In this document: one piece after another, positions 8,676-17,516 of the stretch | How the letters are laid out: each line of letters begins with the position of its first letter | How positions within the stretch are numbered: position 1 is the stretch's first letter | Source of the DNA: Streptomyces sp. NBC_01210 | GTDB lineage: Bacteria; Actinomycetota; Actinomycetes; Streptomycetales; Streptomycetaceae | Direction: 5' to 3' | DNA length: 64,000 nucleotides | Assembly (NCBI RefSeq): GCF_036010325.1 | Contig: NZ_CP108549.1 | Coordinates: 1,736,001-1,800,000 of the forward strand | Program-made: the position numbers and the translations under genes | The notes under the pieces: model-generated | Databases searched by the model: none | The model's input: the letters and a program-made list of their open reading frames with translations, nothing else | What the model was told of the DNA's origin: nothing

Positions 8676-9831
8676 CCCGGCCGCCGCGCCAGAGCACCAC
8701 GGCTCCCGCCAGCAGTAGGGCGCCGACGCCTCCGGCGAGCGGGGCGAGCCAGCCCGCCGGTTCCGCGTCCTCCTTCACGGCGGCGGGACCTGAGCCGAAG
8801 TACCGCTTGCCGTAGTCCGCAGAGGCCGCCTTCAGATCCGTGGGGCGCATTTTCGCCGCCCCCTTGAGCGCGGCGACCGGATCGACCATGCCGTACCCCT
8901 TGGCGTCGTCGCGGCCGCTCTTGCCGCCGCCCCGGGCCGTGTCGGTGAGGAGCTGCTTGATCTGGGCGGGGGCCAGGCCGGGGTGGGCGGCCCGCACCAG
9001 GGCGACCGCGCCGGAGACGAACGCGGACGCGGCGCTGGTGCCCCAGCCCTGGTAGTACTTGCGGTCGGGGTCGGCGATGACGATGTCGACGCCGGGGGCG
9101 CTGACGCTGGCGTACCAGCGTCGGGTGGAGAAGGCGGCGTGGGTGCCGAAGCGGTCGACGGCCGTGACGGCGATCACGCCGGGGTAGGCGGCGGGGTACG
9201 AGATGTGGTCGCCCTTCTCGCCGCTGTTGCCGGCCGAGGCGACGACTACGGAGCCCTTGGCGAGGGCGTATTGCACTGCGGCGTCCTCGCCCGCCTCCGG
9301 GTGCGCGGACTCGCTGTCGTCGCCGAGGGAGAGGTTGATGACGTCGGCGCCCTGGTCGGCGGCCCAGCGGATGCCCTGGGCAAGGGCGTTGCCGCGGGAG
9401 GTGCGGGCCTTGTCGCGGGCCTTGTCGGTGCCTTCGAGGATGACCCGGACCGGGAGGATCTTCGCCTCGGGAGCGATGCCGATGACACCGTCCTCGCGGT
9501 CGGAACCATGGCCGTGAGCGGCGATGATGCCGGCCATCGCGGTGCCGTGGCGGGCCCAGGCGCGTGAGCCGCGCTGCGCGCCGAAGCCGATGAAGTCCTT
9601 GCCGGGCAGGACGGTGCCGGCGAGGTCCGGGTGGCTGTCGTCGACACCTGTGTCGAGGACGGCGACCGTGATGCCGCTGCCCTTGGTGGTGGTCCAGGCC
9701 CGGTCGGTCTTCATGGCGTCGAGCGCCCACTGCTGGGCCCGGATCGCGTCCGCGTGCGCGGGTGTCGCCGGCAGGAGCACGAAGGCGGCGGCCGCGAGGG
9801 CGGCGGCGAAGCGGTGGCGGCGACGTGTCAT
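8662..9831 (-). CDS. Mycosin-like membrane-anchored subtilisin-family serine protease
   Basis: 389-aa S8 peptidase with a Sec signal peptide (MTRRRHRFAAALAAAAFVLLPATPAHA), a catalytic domain and one C-terminal membrane helix (WLAPLAGGVGALLLAGAVVLW) ending in RVSRN. The triad is visible as Asp60 (VAVLDTGVDD), His95 (ARHGTAMAG) and Ser266 (GTSAASAFVSG), with oxyanion Asn202 (SAGNSG). This architecture is that of the type VII secretion mycosins, but no EccB/C/D or WXG100 gene is nearby. The ATG overlaps the stop of the upstream membrane-protein gene (ATGA), implying coupled translation and a functional pair. The natural substrate is unknown. Confidence 0.93.
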   Translation of the reverse strand: MTRRRHRFAAALAAAAFVLLPATPAHADAIRAQQWALDAMKTDRAWTTTKGSGITVAVLDTGVDDSHPDLAGTVLPGKDFIGFGAQRGSRAWARHGTAMAGIIAAHGHGSDREDGVIGIAPEAKILPVRVILEGTDKARDKARTSRGNALAQGIRWAADQGADVINLSLGDDSESAHPEAGEDAAVQYALAKGSVVVASAGNSGEKGDHISYPAAYPGVIAVTAVDRFGTHAAFSTRRWYASVSAPGVDIVIADPDRKYYQGWGTSAASAFVSGAVALVRAAHPGLAPAQIKQLLTDTARGGGKSGRDDAKGYGMVDPVAALKGAAKMRPTDLKAASADYGKRYFGSGPAAVKEDAEPAGWLAPLAGGVGALLLAGAVVLWRGGRVSRN

Positions 9832-11552
9832 TCGGGCTTCTCCGTGGCCGTGCGGACGGTCTTGCGCAGACCGGCCTCGATACGGTCCGCGATTCCCTTG
9901 GCCTCGTGGCCGAGGCCGGCCTGGGCCGGCGCGGAGGTCGCGCCCTCGGCCTTGGCCTCGTCGGCGGGCTGGGGGTCGGTGACGGCGCGCCCGTCGGCGA
10001 AGCCGGACACGGCGTAGACGACGACAGGCGCGTCGGTCAGCACGCTCACGGTCCAGCTCGCGCGCTGTCCGTTGCCGAACCCGTCGGCGACGGTGCTCTT
10101 GGCCGGGAGGGTGCGGGGCATCAGATCGGGGCGCTCGTCGAGCCCCTCCGAGGTGAAGCGGTCGGCCAGCGCGTTCATCGTCTTCACATCGGCCTCGGTG
10201 AAGATCATGCCGACCGTGGTGACGCTGCTGGTGGTGGCGTCGGTGTAGGTGGCGCGCAGTACCCGCGTGCAGCCGACCGGCTGCAGGGTTTTGAGCAGCA
10301 GCGGATCGAGCGCGGTCGCGCAGCCGCCGTCGGGCGCGACGGCGATCCGGGTCCACACCCGGTCCGCGCCGCCGGGACCTGCGCCTTGGCCGTTGAGGGT
10401 GCGCGGGAAGAGTGTGTCCACGGGGACGCTGTGCCAGAGGGTGCGCGCCTCGGTGTAGCCGGTACGGGCGGCGGGGTCCGCGTTCGAGTCGCCGGTCAGC
10501 CAGCTGCCGGTGGCCGCGCCGCCGATCAGCCCGAGCCCGAGTACGACACAGGCGACGGCGCCGAGGGTGCGCCCGGGGTGCCGGGTGCGCACCGGGCGCA
10601 GCCGGGTGGTCATCTCGACCGGCGTCTCCGGCGGCGCCCACGAGCGAGGGCCGGGAACCGTGTGCGCGGCCGGCCGCGCGGCACCGGGCCGCGGCGTGAG
10701 ATCGACGGACCCGACGGGCCTGCGCCGGGGAGGCGGGGCGGTGGGCCGGGGCGGCACCTGGGGCGGCAGGGGCGCGGACGCCGGCGCACGTCGGGGTGCG
10801 GAGATGGGCCGCAGCCGGGTGGTGGTCTCGACGGCGGGCACGCCGGTCTCGTCCGGGGGCGTGTCGGTGCGCGGCGGCACGGGCCGCTCGGCGGAGGTGG
10901 CTGTGCCGGGCGGGGGTGTGTCGGGGCGCGGCGGAAGACCGGGCGGCAGCGGCTCGGCGGCGGGCGCGGTCGGCGTCGACGGGAAGGTGGAGGGCCGACC
11001 CGCCCGGTGGCCGCCGGCAGCGGGCTCGGCGGCAGGTGCGCTCGGCATCGACGGGAAGGTGGAGGGCCGACCCGCCCGGTGGCCGCCGGCAGCGGGCTCG
11101 GCGGCAGGTGCGCTCGGCGTCGACGGGAAGGTGGAGGGCCGACCCGCCCGGTGGCCGCCGGCAGCGGGCTCGGTCGGCGTGGACGGGGAAGCGAACGACC
11201 GGCCGGTTCCAGGTGAGGCAGGACGGCCGGCGTCGGCTCCGCCCGACGGCCTCGGGATGACGACACCCCCGGCAGCGGGCCCGGCGCCGGACCCGCTCGG
11301 CGTCGACGGAAGCCGGTCCGACCCACCGGGGGCACCGTGGCGCTCGGGCTCCACGGCCGGAGAGGCATCAGGACGCGCGGGCGGCGGCGGATCCGTCGGC
11401 AGGAGTTCCGTGATGCCGGAAGCGCGGAGCGCCCTCGGCGCCGTCTCCGGCGGGACGAGGGCATCGGTGATACGCGAGGTGGCGGGCGCCGTCTCCCCGT
11501 TGTCGGGCTGGGACGAGGCCGGGCCGGGAGGGCGCTGCGCCTCCGTGCTCAT
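9828..11552 (-). CDS. Pro-rich single-pass membrane protein coupled to the mycosin
   Basis: 574 aa, not recognised as a named family. The first 330 residues are Pro/Ala/Thr/Arg-rich and probably disordered in the cytoplasm. They contain a 24-residue repeat (AGGHRAGRPSTFPSTPSAPA and variants) present nearly three times. One membrane helix follows (TLGAVACVVLGLGLIGG), then about 220 residues outside with two Cys in GGCATALDPLLLKTLQPVGCT. The stop overlaps the mycosin start, so the two proteins are made together, and the extracytoplasmic domain could be a regulator, adaptor or substrate of the protease. Gene limits are supported by frame and coupling; function is not known. Confidence 0.8.
   Translation of the reverse strand: MSTEAQRPPGPASSQPDNGETAPATSRITDALVPPETAPRALRASGITELLPTDPPPPARPDASPAVEPERHGAPGGSDRLPSTPSGSGAGPAAGGVVIPRPSGGADAGRPASPGTGRSFASPSTPTEPAAGGHRAGRPSTFPSTPSAPAAEPAAGGHRAGRPSTFPSMPSAPAAEPAAGGHRAGRPSTFPSTPTAPAAEPLPPGLPPRPDTPPPGTATSAERPVPPRTDTPPDETGVPAVETTTRLRPISAPRRAPASAPLPPQVPPRPTAPPPRRRPVGSVDLTPRPGAARPAAHTVPGPRSWAPPETPVEMTTRLRPVRTRHPGRTLGAVACVVLGLGLIGGAATGSWLTGDSNADPAARTGYTEARTLWHSVPVDTLFPRTLNGQGAGPGGADRVWTRIAVAPDGGCATALDPLLLKTLQPVGCTRVLRATYTDATTSSVTTVGMIFTEADVKTMNALADRFTSEGLDERPDLMPRTLPAKSTVADGFGNGQRASWTVSVLTDAPVVVYAVSGFADGRAVTDPQPADEAKAEGATSAPAQAGLGHEAKGIADRIEAGLRKTVRTATEKPE
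10969..11173. repeat. 72-bp in-frame tandem repeat
   Basis: Near-perfect tandem copies start at 10969, 11041 and 11113; the third copy breaks off near 11173. Only a few bases differ between copies. The unit is 24 codons, so copy-number change would lengthen or shorten the disordered cytoplasmic part of the membrane protein without a frameshift. Confidence 0.9.
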
Positions 11553-11736
11553 CCCGCCCCCTGTTCTTCGTCCACGGACACCGACGGTTCGCCTTTCCGG
11601 GCAGGCCCGTTCGTCACCGCGTGTCGGTCACTCTACGGGCTGGAACGCACCCCGCGGCAACGTGACCGGGGGTCCGGGAGGATCTGCCCAGAACATCCCC
11701 CTACCCTGCGGTAATCCGGTCTGGCAAGCTCAGGCC

Positions 11737-12939
11737 ATGACTCCCCGTGCAGCTGACCGGGCCCGCTACGACAGGGCCACTGCCCAGCTCGACGCACCGC
11801 TCGCCCTCGTCGATCTCGACGCGTTCGACGCCAACGCGGAAGATCTGGTGCGCAGAGCGGGCGGCAAGCCGATCCGGGTGGCGAGCAAGTCCGTACGCTG
11901 CCGGGCGCTGCTGGAACGGGTGCTGGAGCGGGACGGGTTCGCCGGAATCATGTCCTTCACGCTGGCCGAGTCCCTGTGGCTGGCCAGGTCGGGCTTCGAC
12001 GATGTGCTGCTCGCGTACCCGTCCGCGGACCGGGCCGGTTTCGCCGAGCTGGCCGCCGACCCGAAGCTCGCCGCCGCGGTGACCGTGATGGTCGACGATC
12101 CGGCTCAGCTGGAGCTGATCGACCGCGCTCGCGACGGCGGCACGGAAGAGGTCCGGATCTGTCTGGAGCTGGACACGTCCCTGAAACTGCTCGGCGGGCG
12201 GGTGCGGATCGGCGCGCTGCGCTCCCCCCTGCGCGAGGCGGCCCAACTGGCCGAGCTGGCCCGGACGATCGCGCGTCGCCCCGGCTTCCGGCTGGTGGGG
12301 CTGATGGCGTACGAGGGGCATGTCGCGGGGGTGGGCGACTCCCTCGCCGGGCGCCCGATACGCTCCCGCGCCATCCGGCTGATGCAGGGCGCGGCGCGCA
12401 AGGAGCTGGCGGCCCGGCGGGCGGCGGTGGTGCGTGCCGTACGGGCGGTGACGCCGGACCTGGAGTTCGTCAACGGCGGCGGCACCGGCAGTGTCCAGCA
12501 CACGGCGGCCGAGGACGCGGTCACGGAGATCGCCGCCGGTTCCGGGCTGTATGTACCGCGGCTGTTCGACAACTACACCTCGTTCACTGGGCGTCCGGCC
12601 GCCCTCTTCGCCCAGCCGGTGGTGCGCAGGCCGGGCGTGGGGGTGATCACGGTGCTCGGCGGCGGCTACCCGGCCTCCGGTGCGGCGGGTGCGGACCGGC
12701 TGCCGGTGCCGTATCTCCCGGAAGGGCTGCGCTACGACTCGCAGGAGGGGCCCGGCGAGGTGCAGACCCCGCTGCTCGGCGCACCCGCCGACGATCTGCT
12801 GATCGGCGACAAGGTGTGGTTCCGGCATGCCAAGGCCGGGGAGATGTGCGAGCGGTTCGACACGCTGCACTTGATCGAGGGCGACCGTGTGACCGGTACG
12901 GCGCCGACGTACCGGGGCGAGGGCCGCACGTTCCTCTGA
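11737..12939 (+). CDS. PLP fold-III amino acid deaminase/aldolase
   Basis: 400-aa pyridoxal-phosphate enzyme of the alanine racemase/D-threonine aldolase fold type III. The N-terminal barrel carries the PLP lysine in IRVASKSVRC near residue 55, and LMAYEGHVAG and EFVNGGGTGSV are phosphate-cup-like loops. The C-terminal beta domain ends GDRVTGTAPTYRGEGRTFL. Family members act on D-threonine or D-serine type substrates; the exact substrate cannot be told. The ATG at 11737 is used because the long open frame upstream runs through an antisense gene and is not protein-like for this family. Monocistronic and convergent with the DUF2510 gene. Confidence 0.88.
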   Translation: MTPRAADRARYDRATAQLDAPLALVDLDAFDANAEDLVRRAGGKPIRVASKSVRCRALLERVLERDGFAGIMSFTLAESLWLARSGFDDVLLAYPSADRAGFAELAADPKLAAAVTVMVDDPAQLELIDRARDGGTEEVRICLELDTSLKLLGGRVRIGALRSPLREAAQLAELARTIARRPGFRLVGLMAYEGHVAGVGDSLAGRPIRSRAIRLMQGAARKELAARRAAVVRAVRAVTPDLEFVNGGGTGSVQHTAAEDAVTEIAAGSGLYVPRLFDNYTSFTGRPAALFAQPVVRRPGVGVITVLGGGYPASGAAGADRLPVPYLPEGLRYDSQEGPGEVQTPLLGAPADDLLIGDKVWFRHAKAGEMCERFDTLHLIEGDRVTGTAPTYRGEGRTFL

Positions 12940-12979
12940 GTACGGATTCCTTCTGAGCACGGAGGCAGTCAGCCGGGTC

Positions 12980-13930
12980 CTAGCCCGGGCCGATGCTGCT
13001 GCCGACCCCGCCGCTCGTGGAGTCGCCGATCGGGCGGATGCTCGCGGCGATCTTGTCCATGTCGGTGAGCTCGGGCCCCTGCGGACCCGCGTCGAAGGCG
13101 AAACGGACGACGACCAGTGCCTCGCTGCCCACGGTCGAGGGGAAGGCCAGCGACTGGACATAGCCGCCGGGACCGGCTCCGGTGGTGACCCGCCAGCGCA
13201 CGAGGTAGCCGGCGCGTCCGGCGACCGCGACGGACTGCGACTTGAGCACCGTGTGGGACTTGATGCCGCCGTGGATTCGGTTGCCGACGGCGTCTTCCTC
13301 GTACGCGTCGTCCGCCGCCGTCACGATGTCCTTCCTGGCCAGCGCTGCCACGGAGGAATCGCCGGTCTGTGTCGCCGTGATGGACGACACCCGGCCGTGC
13401 CGACAGAGCGGCGAGCCGCCGACGGGGCACTCGTACGTCTCGTCCGTCACCATCGTCGTGCCCTCGTCGAGGGAGCTTTCGGACTTCTCCCAGCCGGCCG
13501 GGATGGGCATGGAGATACCGTTGAGCTGGTCGGTCAGGAGAGCGGAGCCGTCCGTCGCCGGAGGGGTGGTGGCGGGAGTGTTCTTGGGGTCGGCCGTGGT
13601 GGGGACCGGTTCGCTGACGCTCGGCGCGGACGCGGGCTTCGCGGAACCGTCCTTGCCGAGCAGCACGGCACCGGTGGCGACCGCGGCGACGAGCATGACG
13701 CCCGCGGTCACGAGTGCGACGACATGGCTCTTGCCGCCACTACTGCCGCCGCGTGCGATGGCCGACTGATGCATCGGTACGGTCTGCGGGCCGAAGCCCG
13801 GCACCGGGGCGGCCGGGACCTGCGCCTGGACCGGGCGTGTGTGCGCGGTCCAGGCGGTCCCGTCCCACCAGCGTTCGGTGCCGGGCGCGTTCGAGTCCGG
13901 GTACCAGCCGGCCGGTGTCGTCATGCTCAT
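12980..13930 (-). CDS. DUF2510 membrane protein with extracytoplasmic domain
   Basis: 316 aa. The N-terminal DUF2510 module (PAGWYPDSNAPGTERWWDGTAWTAHTRP, residues 5-33) is a common actinobacterial membrane-protein tag. One membrane helix (VVALVTAGVMLVAAVATGAVLL) follows near residue 72, then a Thr/Pro linker and an exported domain of about 190 residues with a Cys pair in TYECPVGGSPLCRHG. The alternative start two codons downstream (MTTPAGW) is equally likely. The molecular role is not known. It is convergent with the aldolase gene and lies just downstream of the secreted phosphatase gene. Confidence 0.85.
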   Translation of the reverse strand: MSMTTPAGWYPDSNAPGTERWWDGTAWTAHTRPVQAQVPAAPVPGFGPQTVPMHQSAIARGGSSGGKSHVVALVTAGVMLVAAVATGAVLLGKDGSAKPASAPSVSEPVPTTADPKNTPATTPPATDGSALLTDQLNGISMPIPAGWEKSESSLDEGTTMVTDETYECPVGGSPLCRHGRVSSITATQTGDSSVAALARKDIVTAADDAYEEDAVGNRIHGGIKSHTVLKSQSVAVAGRAGYLVRWRVTTGAGPGGYVQSLAFPSTVGSEALVVVRFAFDAGPQGPELTDMDKIAASIRPIGDSTSGGVGSSIGPG

Positions 13931-13951
13931 CCGGCCACCTTAGGGGGCCCG

Positions 13952-15229
13952 TCAGGACGGGTACACCGAGTCCCGCTGGTCGGGAACGACGCTGCCGTCC
14001 GCCCTGCGTACGGGCGCGGATGTGCCGTCCTGCTCGGTGAATGCCGAGGTCGCGCAGGGGTATGGGGCGACCTGCCGCTTCTTCGGCTCTATGAACATCG
14101 GGTTGACGATCCAGCGGCCGTCACCGTTGTCGTAGGCGCGGCACATGACTTCCTTCTTGTTGCGGTTGATGACCAGCCGGAGGCCGGTCGCGTCCCGCAG
14201 GAAGGAGATGTCTGTGTCGGAGTCGCCCGCCGCGAACACCTGCCGCCGGTGGACGGGCTGGACCTTCTCGGCGGCCGCGCCTCGCACCCCGAAGATCTCC
14301 TTGTTGATCCAGCAGCGCTTGCCGTCGATGTACGTGATCATCGAGTCGTCGCCGTCCGCGACCGTGCCACAGCCCTTGAGATGCGATGTGAGGCGGCCGT
14401 GCTCGGTGACGCTGCGGATGCCGAGCGAGTGGTCCGCTTCGATGCCGACTCCCCGCGCCCAGACGTCGACGACGGGCTCGGGCGAGGCCGAGGTGATCCA
14501 GACGTCGAAGCCGGCCTTCTGCAGAGTACGGATCAGATCGCGCTGCTGGTCGTAATAGCGCACCCAGCCGGTCGCCCTGCCCGAGCCGACCTGCTGCTCG
14601 GCGCCGATGGGCGCGGCCAGGTTCTCGGCGCGGGCAGCGGCGGCGAAGGTCTGGATCTGCCGGGTCGTCCAGCCGTTCATCAGCTGGGCGAGCCAGGCGT
14701 ACTGCGGCTCGATCCGGCGGTGGTCGAAGCCGGCGAAGGCGGTCCCACCGCTTGTGGTGGTGCCCTCGGAGTAGACGGAGTTGATCTCGTCGGCGCAGCG
14801 TGTGTCGGTGCCCGTGGGGAGCGTCCGCACGCCGGTGGGACAGGCGGTCTTCAACGAGCCGGCGGCCTCGGCGGTCAGATGGCGACTGGTGGTGCGCCAG
14901 TCACCGCCCCTGGGCGGGCGGATCTTGCTGTTTCGCAGCATCCAGAACATGGTCGCGTCGCCGACATCGTTCTTGACGACGGTGTTGTCCCAGTCGAAGA
15001 CGGCGACGGGCTTGTCCCTCCCCTTGCGGTGATCGCCGCAGCGTCCGAAGTCGTCGATCAGCTGCTGGAGCCGCGCCTTGTTCTCCCCGTACCAGCCCTG
15101 CGAGATCTCCAGCGTCGGGCAGCTCCGCGGCTTCGCCTGGGCGGGATGGGCGGGCTGGGCGGCGGCGAGACCGGTTCCGGCGATGGCGAGCGCTGCGGCT
15201 GCCGCGGGCCAGCGGTGCTTGTTTTTCAT
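13952..15229 (-). CDS. Secreted HAD-superfamily phosphatase
   Basis: 425-aa exported haloacid-dehalogenase-type hydrolase. The signal peptide MKNKHRWPAAAAALAIAGTG ends near AQPAHPAQA. HAD motif I is DWDNTVV with the nucleophile Asp79, motif II is ITSASPEPVVD, and motif III is AAGDSDTDISFL. Six or more Cys suggest disulfides outside the cell. Two in-frame ATGs lie six bases apart; the second (15229) is preferred because GGAGG lies 6 nt before it but abuts the first. It probably removes phosphate from an extracellular substrate, which cannot be named. Confidence 0.88.
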   Translation of the reverse strand: MKNKHRWPAAAAALAIAGTGLAAAQPAHPAQAKPRSCPTLEISQGWYGENKARLQQLIDDFGRCGDHRKGRDKPVAVFDWDNTVVKNDVGDATMFWMLRNSKIRPPRGGDWRTTSRHLTAEAAGSLKTACPTGVRTLPTGTDTRCADEINSVYSEGTTTSGGTAFAGFDHRRIEPQYAWLAQLMNGWTTRQIQTFAAAARAENLAAPIGAEQQVGSGRATGWVRYYDQQRDLIRTLQKAGFDVWITSASPEPVVDVWARGVGIEADHSLGIRSVTEHGRLTSHLKGCGTVADGDDSMITYIDGKRCWINKEIFGVRGAAAEKVQPVHRRQVFAAGDSDTDISFLRDATGLRLVINRNKKEVMCRAYDNGDGRWIVNPMFIEPKKRQVAPYPCATSAFTEQDGTSAPVRRADGSVVPDQRDSVYPS

Positions 15230-15254
15230 GAACATCCTCCTCGGTGTACGCAGA

Positions 15255-15284
15255 ACAGCCGGGCGTCGTGCGACGCCCGGCTGT
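15255..15284 (-). terminator. Hairpin ending the glnA4-ALDH-SDR operon
   Basis: Perfect 13-bp stem with GTGC loop (arms 15255-15267 and 15272-15284), about 50 bp after the SDR stop and before the secreted phosphatase. No U-run. Confidence 0.7.
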
Positions 15285-15332
15285 CGGGGTGGTTGCTGCG
15301 GAAAGAACTGCAGAGGCGAAGAAGCGGATGAC

Positions 15333-16115
15333 CTACAGAGGCGTGACGTACGCGCCCGAGATTCCGCCGTCGACCAGGAAGTCGGTGGCGTTGATGAACG
15401 AGGAGTCGTCGCTGGCGAGGAAGGCCACGGCGGCGGCGAGCTCGTCCGCCTCCGCGAACCGTCCGGCCGGGATGTGGACGAGCCGGCGCGCGGCGCGCTC
15501 CGGGTCCTTGGCGAACAGCTCCTGCAGGAGCGGGGTGTTGACCGGCCCCGGGCAGAGCGCGTTCACCCGGATCCCCTCGCGGGCGAACTGCACGCCGAGT
15601 TCGCGCGACATGGCGAGCACGCCGCCCTTGGACGCGGTGTACGAGATCTGGGAGGTTGCCGCGCCCATGATCGCCACGAAGGACGCGGTGTTGATGATGG
15701 AGCCGCGGCCCTGGCGCTGCATATAGGGGATGGCGGCCTTGCAGCAGAGGTAGACGGAGGTGAGGTTGACGTCCTGGACGCGCTTCCACGCCTCCAGTCC
15801 TGTGGTGAGGATGGAGTCGTCGTCGGGCGGCGAGATGCCCGCGTTGTTGAAGGCGATGTCGACGCTGCCGTAGGTGTCGTACGCCGTCTTGAACAGCGCC
15901 TCGACCTGCTCGGGGTTGGTCACGTCGACACGTACGAAGGTGCCGCCGACCTCGTCGGCCGCCGCCTTGCCCGCGGTCTCGTCGATGTCGCCGCAGACGA
16001 CGTTCGCACCCTCGGAGGCGAGGCGGCGCGCGGTGGCCAGGCCGATTCCGCTGCCGGCGCCGGTGATGACTGCGGTACGGCCCACGAGGCGGCGGCACAC
16101 AGGGGTTTCGGTCAT
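15333..16115 (-). CDS. SDR-family NAD(P)-dependent oxidoreductase
   Basis: 260-aa classical short-chain dehydrogenase. The cofactor loop is TGAGSGIG (residues 19-26), with Asp in CGDIDE suggesting NAD preference. NNAG and the catalytic Ser/Tyr/Lys set (INTASF, YTASK) are all present, and the C-terminus has the usual FLVDGGISGAYVTP. It is the third gene of a leftward operon after the GlnA4-like ligase and the aldehyde dehydrogenase, so it probably oxidises or reduces an intermediate of the same amine pathway. The precise substrate is an inference from context only. Confidence 0.9.
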   Translation of the reverse strand: MTETPVCRRLVGRTAVITGAGSGIGLATARRLASEGANVVCGDIDETAGKAAADEVGGTFVRVDVTNPEQVEALFKTAYDTYGSVDIAFNNAGISPPDDDSILTTGLEAWKRVQDVNLTSVYLCCKAAIPYMQRQGRGSIINTASFVAIMGAATSQISYTASKGGVLAMSRELGVQFAREGIRVNALCPGPVNTPLLQELFAKDPERAARRLVHIPAGRFAEADELAAAVAFLASDDSSFINATDFLVDGGISGAYVTPL

Positions 16116-16121
16116 GGTGGT

Positions 16122-17516
16122 TCAGGCCTCCGTGCTGATGAAGACGTTCTTGGTTTCGGTGAAAGCGGTGAGGGCGTCCGGGCCCAGTTCGCGGCCGAGT
16201 CCGGACTGCTTGTAGCCGCCGAACGGGGTCCAGTAGCGGACGCTGCTGTGGGAGTTGACCGAGAGGTTGCCGGCGGCGACGGCACGCGAGACGCGGATCG
16301 CGCGGCCGACGTCGCGGGTCCAGATCGAGCCGGACAGGCCGTACTCGGTGGCGTTGGCGAGCCGGATCGCGTCGGCCTCGTCCTCGAAGGGGAGGACGAC
16401 GGCGACCGGGCCGAAGATCTCCTCGCAGGCAGCCGGGGCGTCCGGTTCGAGGTCGGTGAGGACGGTCGGCGGGAACCAGAAGCCGGGGCCGTCGGGGGCG
16501 GTGCCGCGGATCCCCTTCAGCTCTTCGGGTACGTAACCACGCACCCGCTCCAGCTGCGCCTGCGAAATCAGCGGACCCATCTGGGTCTTCTCGTCGGACG
16601 GGTCGCCGACGACGACGGACTCGATCCCGGGGGCGAGGAGTTCGAGGAAGCGGTCGTACACGGAACGCTGCACCAGCACACGGCTGCGTGCACAGCAGTC
16701 CTGTCCCGAGTTGTCCAGGAACGACATGGGGGTGGCGGCGACCGCGGCCTCGAGGTCGGAGTCGGCGAAGACGATGTTGGGGCTCTTGCCGCCGAGTTCG
16801 AGTGTCACGCGCTTCAGGCGGTCGGCGCTCTTGGCCATGATCTGCTTGCCGACCCGGGTGGAGCCGGTGAACACGATCTTCGCGACGCCGGGGTGTTCGA
16901 CCAGCGCGTTGCCCGTGACGTCGCCCGCGCCCGGGAGCACCTGGAGGAGATGCTCGGGAAGACCTGCCTCCAGGGCGAGTTCGGCGAGCCGCAGCGCGGT
17001 CAGCGGGGTCGTCTCGGCCGGCTTGAGGAGTACGGCGTTTCCTGCGGCGAGGGCCGGGGCCGTACCCCAGGCGGCGATCGGCATGGGGAAGTTCCAGGGC
17101 GCGATCACGCCGATGACGCCGAGCGGTTCGAGGATCGTGATGTCGAGTCCGCCGGCGACCGGGATCTGACGGCCGTTGAGCCGTTCCACTCCCCCGGCCG
17201 CGAAGTCGAGGAGATCGCGGACGTTGCCGGCCTCCCAGCGGGCGTTGCCGATCGTGTGACCGGCCTCGCGGACCTCCAACAGGGCCAGTTCTTCGAGGTG
17301 CTCGTCGACGACCGCGGCGAACCGGCGCAGCAGTCTGGCCCGGTCTGCGGGGGCCGCGGCTGCCCAACCCCGCTGCGCCTTCGCGGCCCGCGCGACGGCG
17401 GCGTCCACTTCGGCGGCCGTCGTCGCCGGGACGGTCTCGACGACCTGCCCGGTGGCGGGGTTGAGTACCTCGTGGTGCGTGACCTCGTGGTGCGTGTACG
17501 ACAAAGCGTCCCTCAC
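16122..17516 (-). CDS. Aldehyde dehydrogenase of the gamma-glutamyl amine pathway
   Basis: 464-aa NAD(P)-dependent aldehyde dehydrogenase. Landmarks are PWNFPMP, FTGSTRVGKQI, the general-base region LELGGKSPNIVF, the catalytic Cys in NSGQDCCARSRVLV, EEIFGPVAVVLPF, and the C-terminal PFGGYKQSGLGRELG. The start is the GTG that overlaps the stop of the ligase gene (GTGA), implying coupling. It probably oxidises the aldehyde formed from a gamma-glutamylated amine or ethanolamide. A perfect 15-bp duplication (17467-17496) lies just inside the start and encodes a repeated Thr-His-His-Glu-Val. The frame is open upstream but only as the antisense of the ligase. Confidence 0.93.
   Translation of the reverse strand: MRDALSYTHHEVTHHEVLNPATGQVVETVPATTAAEVDAAVARAAKAQRGWAAAAPADRARLLRRFAAVVDEHLEELALLEVREAGHTIGNARWEAGNVRDLLDFAAGGVERLNGRQIPVAGGLDITILEPLGVIGVIAPWNFPMPIAAWGTAPALAAGNAVLLKPAETTPLTALRLAELALEAGLPEHLLQVLPGAGDVTGNALVEHPGVAKIVFTGSTRVGKQIMAKSADRLKRVTLELGGKSPNIVFADSDLEAAVAATPMSFLDNSGQDCCARSRVLVQRSVYDRFLELLAPGIESVVVGDPSDEKTQMGPLISQAQLERVRGYVPEELKGIRGTAPDGPGFWFPPTVLTDLEPDAPAACEEIFGPVAVVLPFEDEADAIRLANATEYGLSGSIWTRDVGRAIRVSRAVAAGNLSVNSHSSVRYWTPFGGYKQSGLGRELGPDALTAFTETKNVFISTEA

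Noticed and set aside
8662-11552. Type VII secretion locus
   Set aside because: Only the mycosin-like protease is present; no WXG100, EccB, EccC, EccD or EccE gene is nearby.
10510-11736. Upstream extension of the aldolase gene
   Set aside because: It reads through the antisense of the Pro-rich membrane protein and its repeats; the family N-terminus starts at 11737.
13253-15331. 692-codon plus-strand open frame
   Set aside because: Lies opposite the DUF2510 and secreted HAD genes, whose domains are clear; no ribosome site and no recognisable domain.
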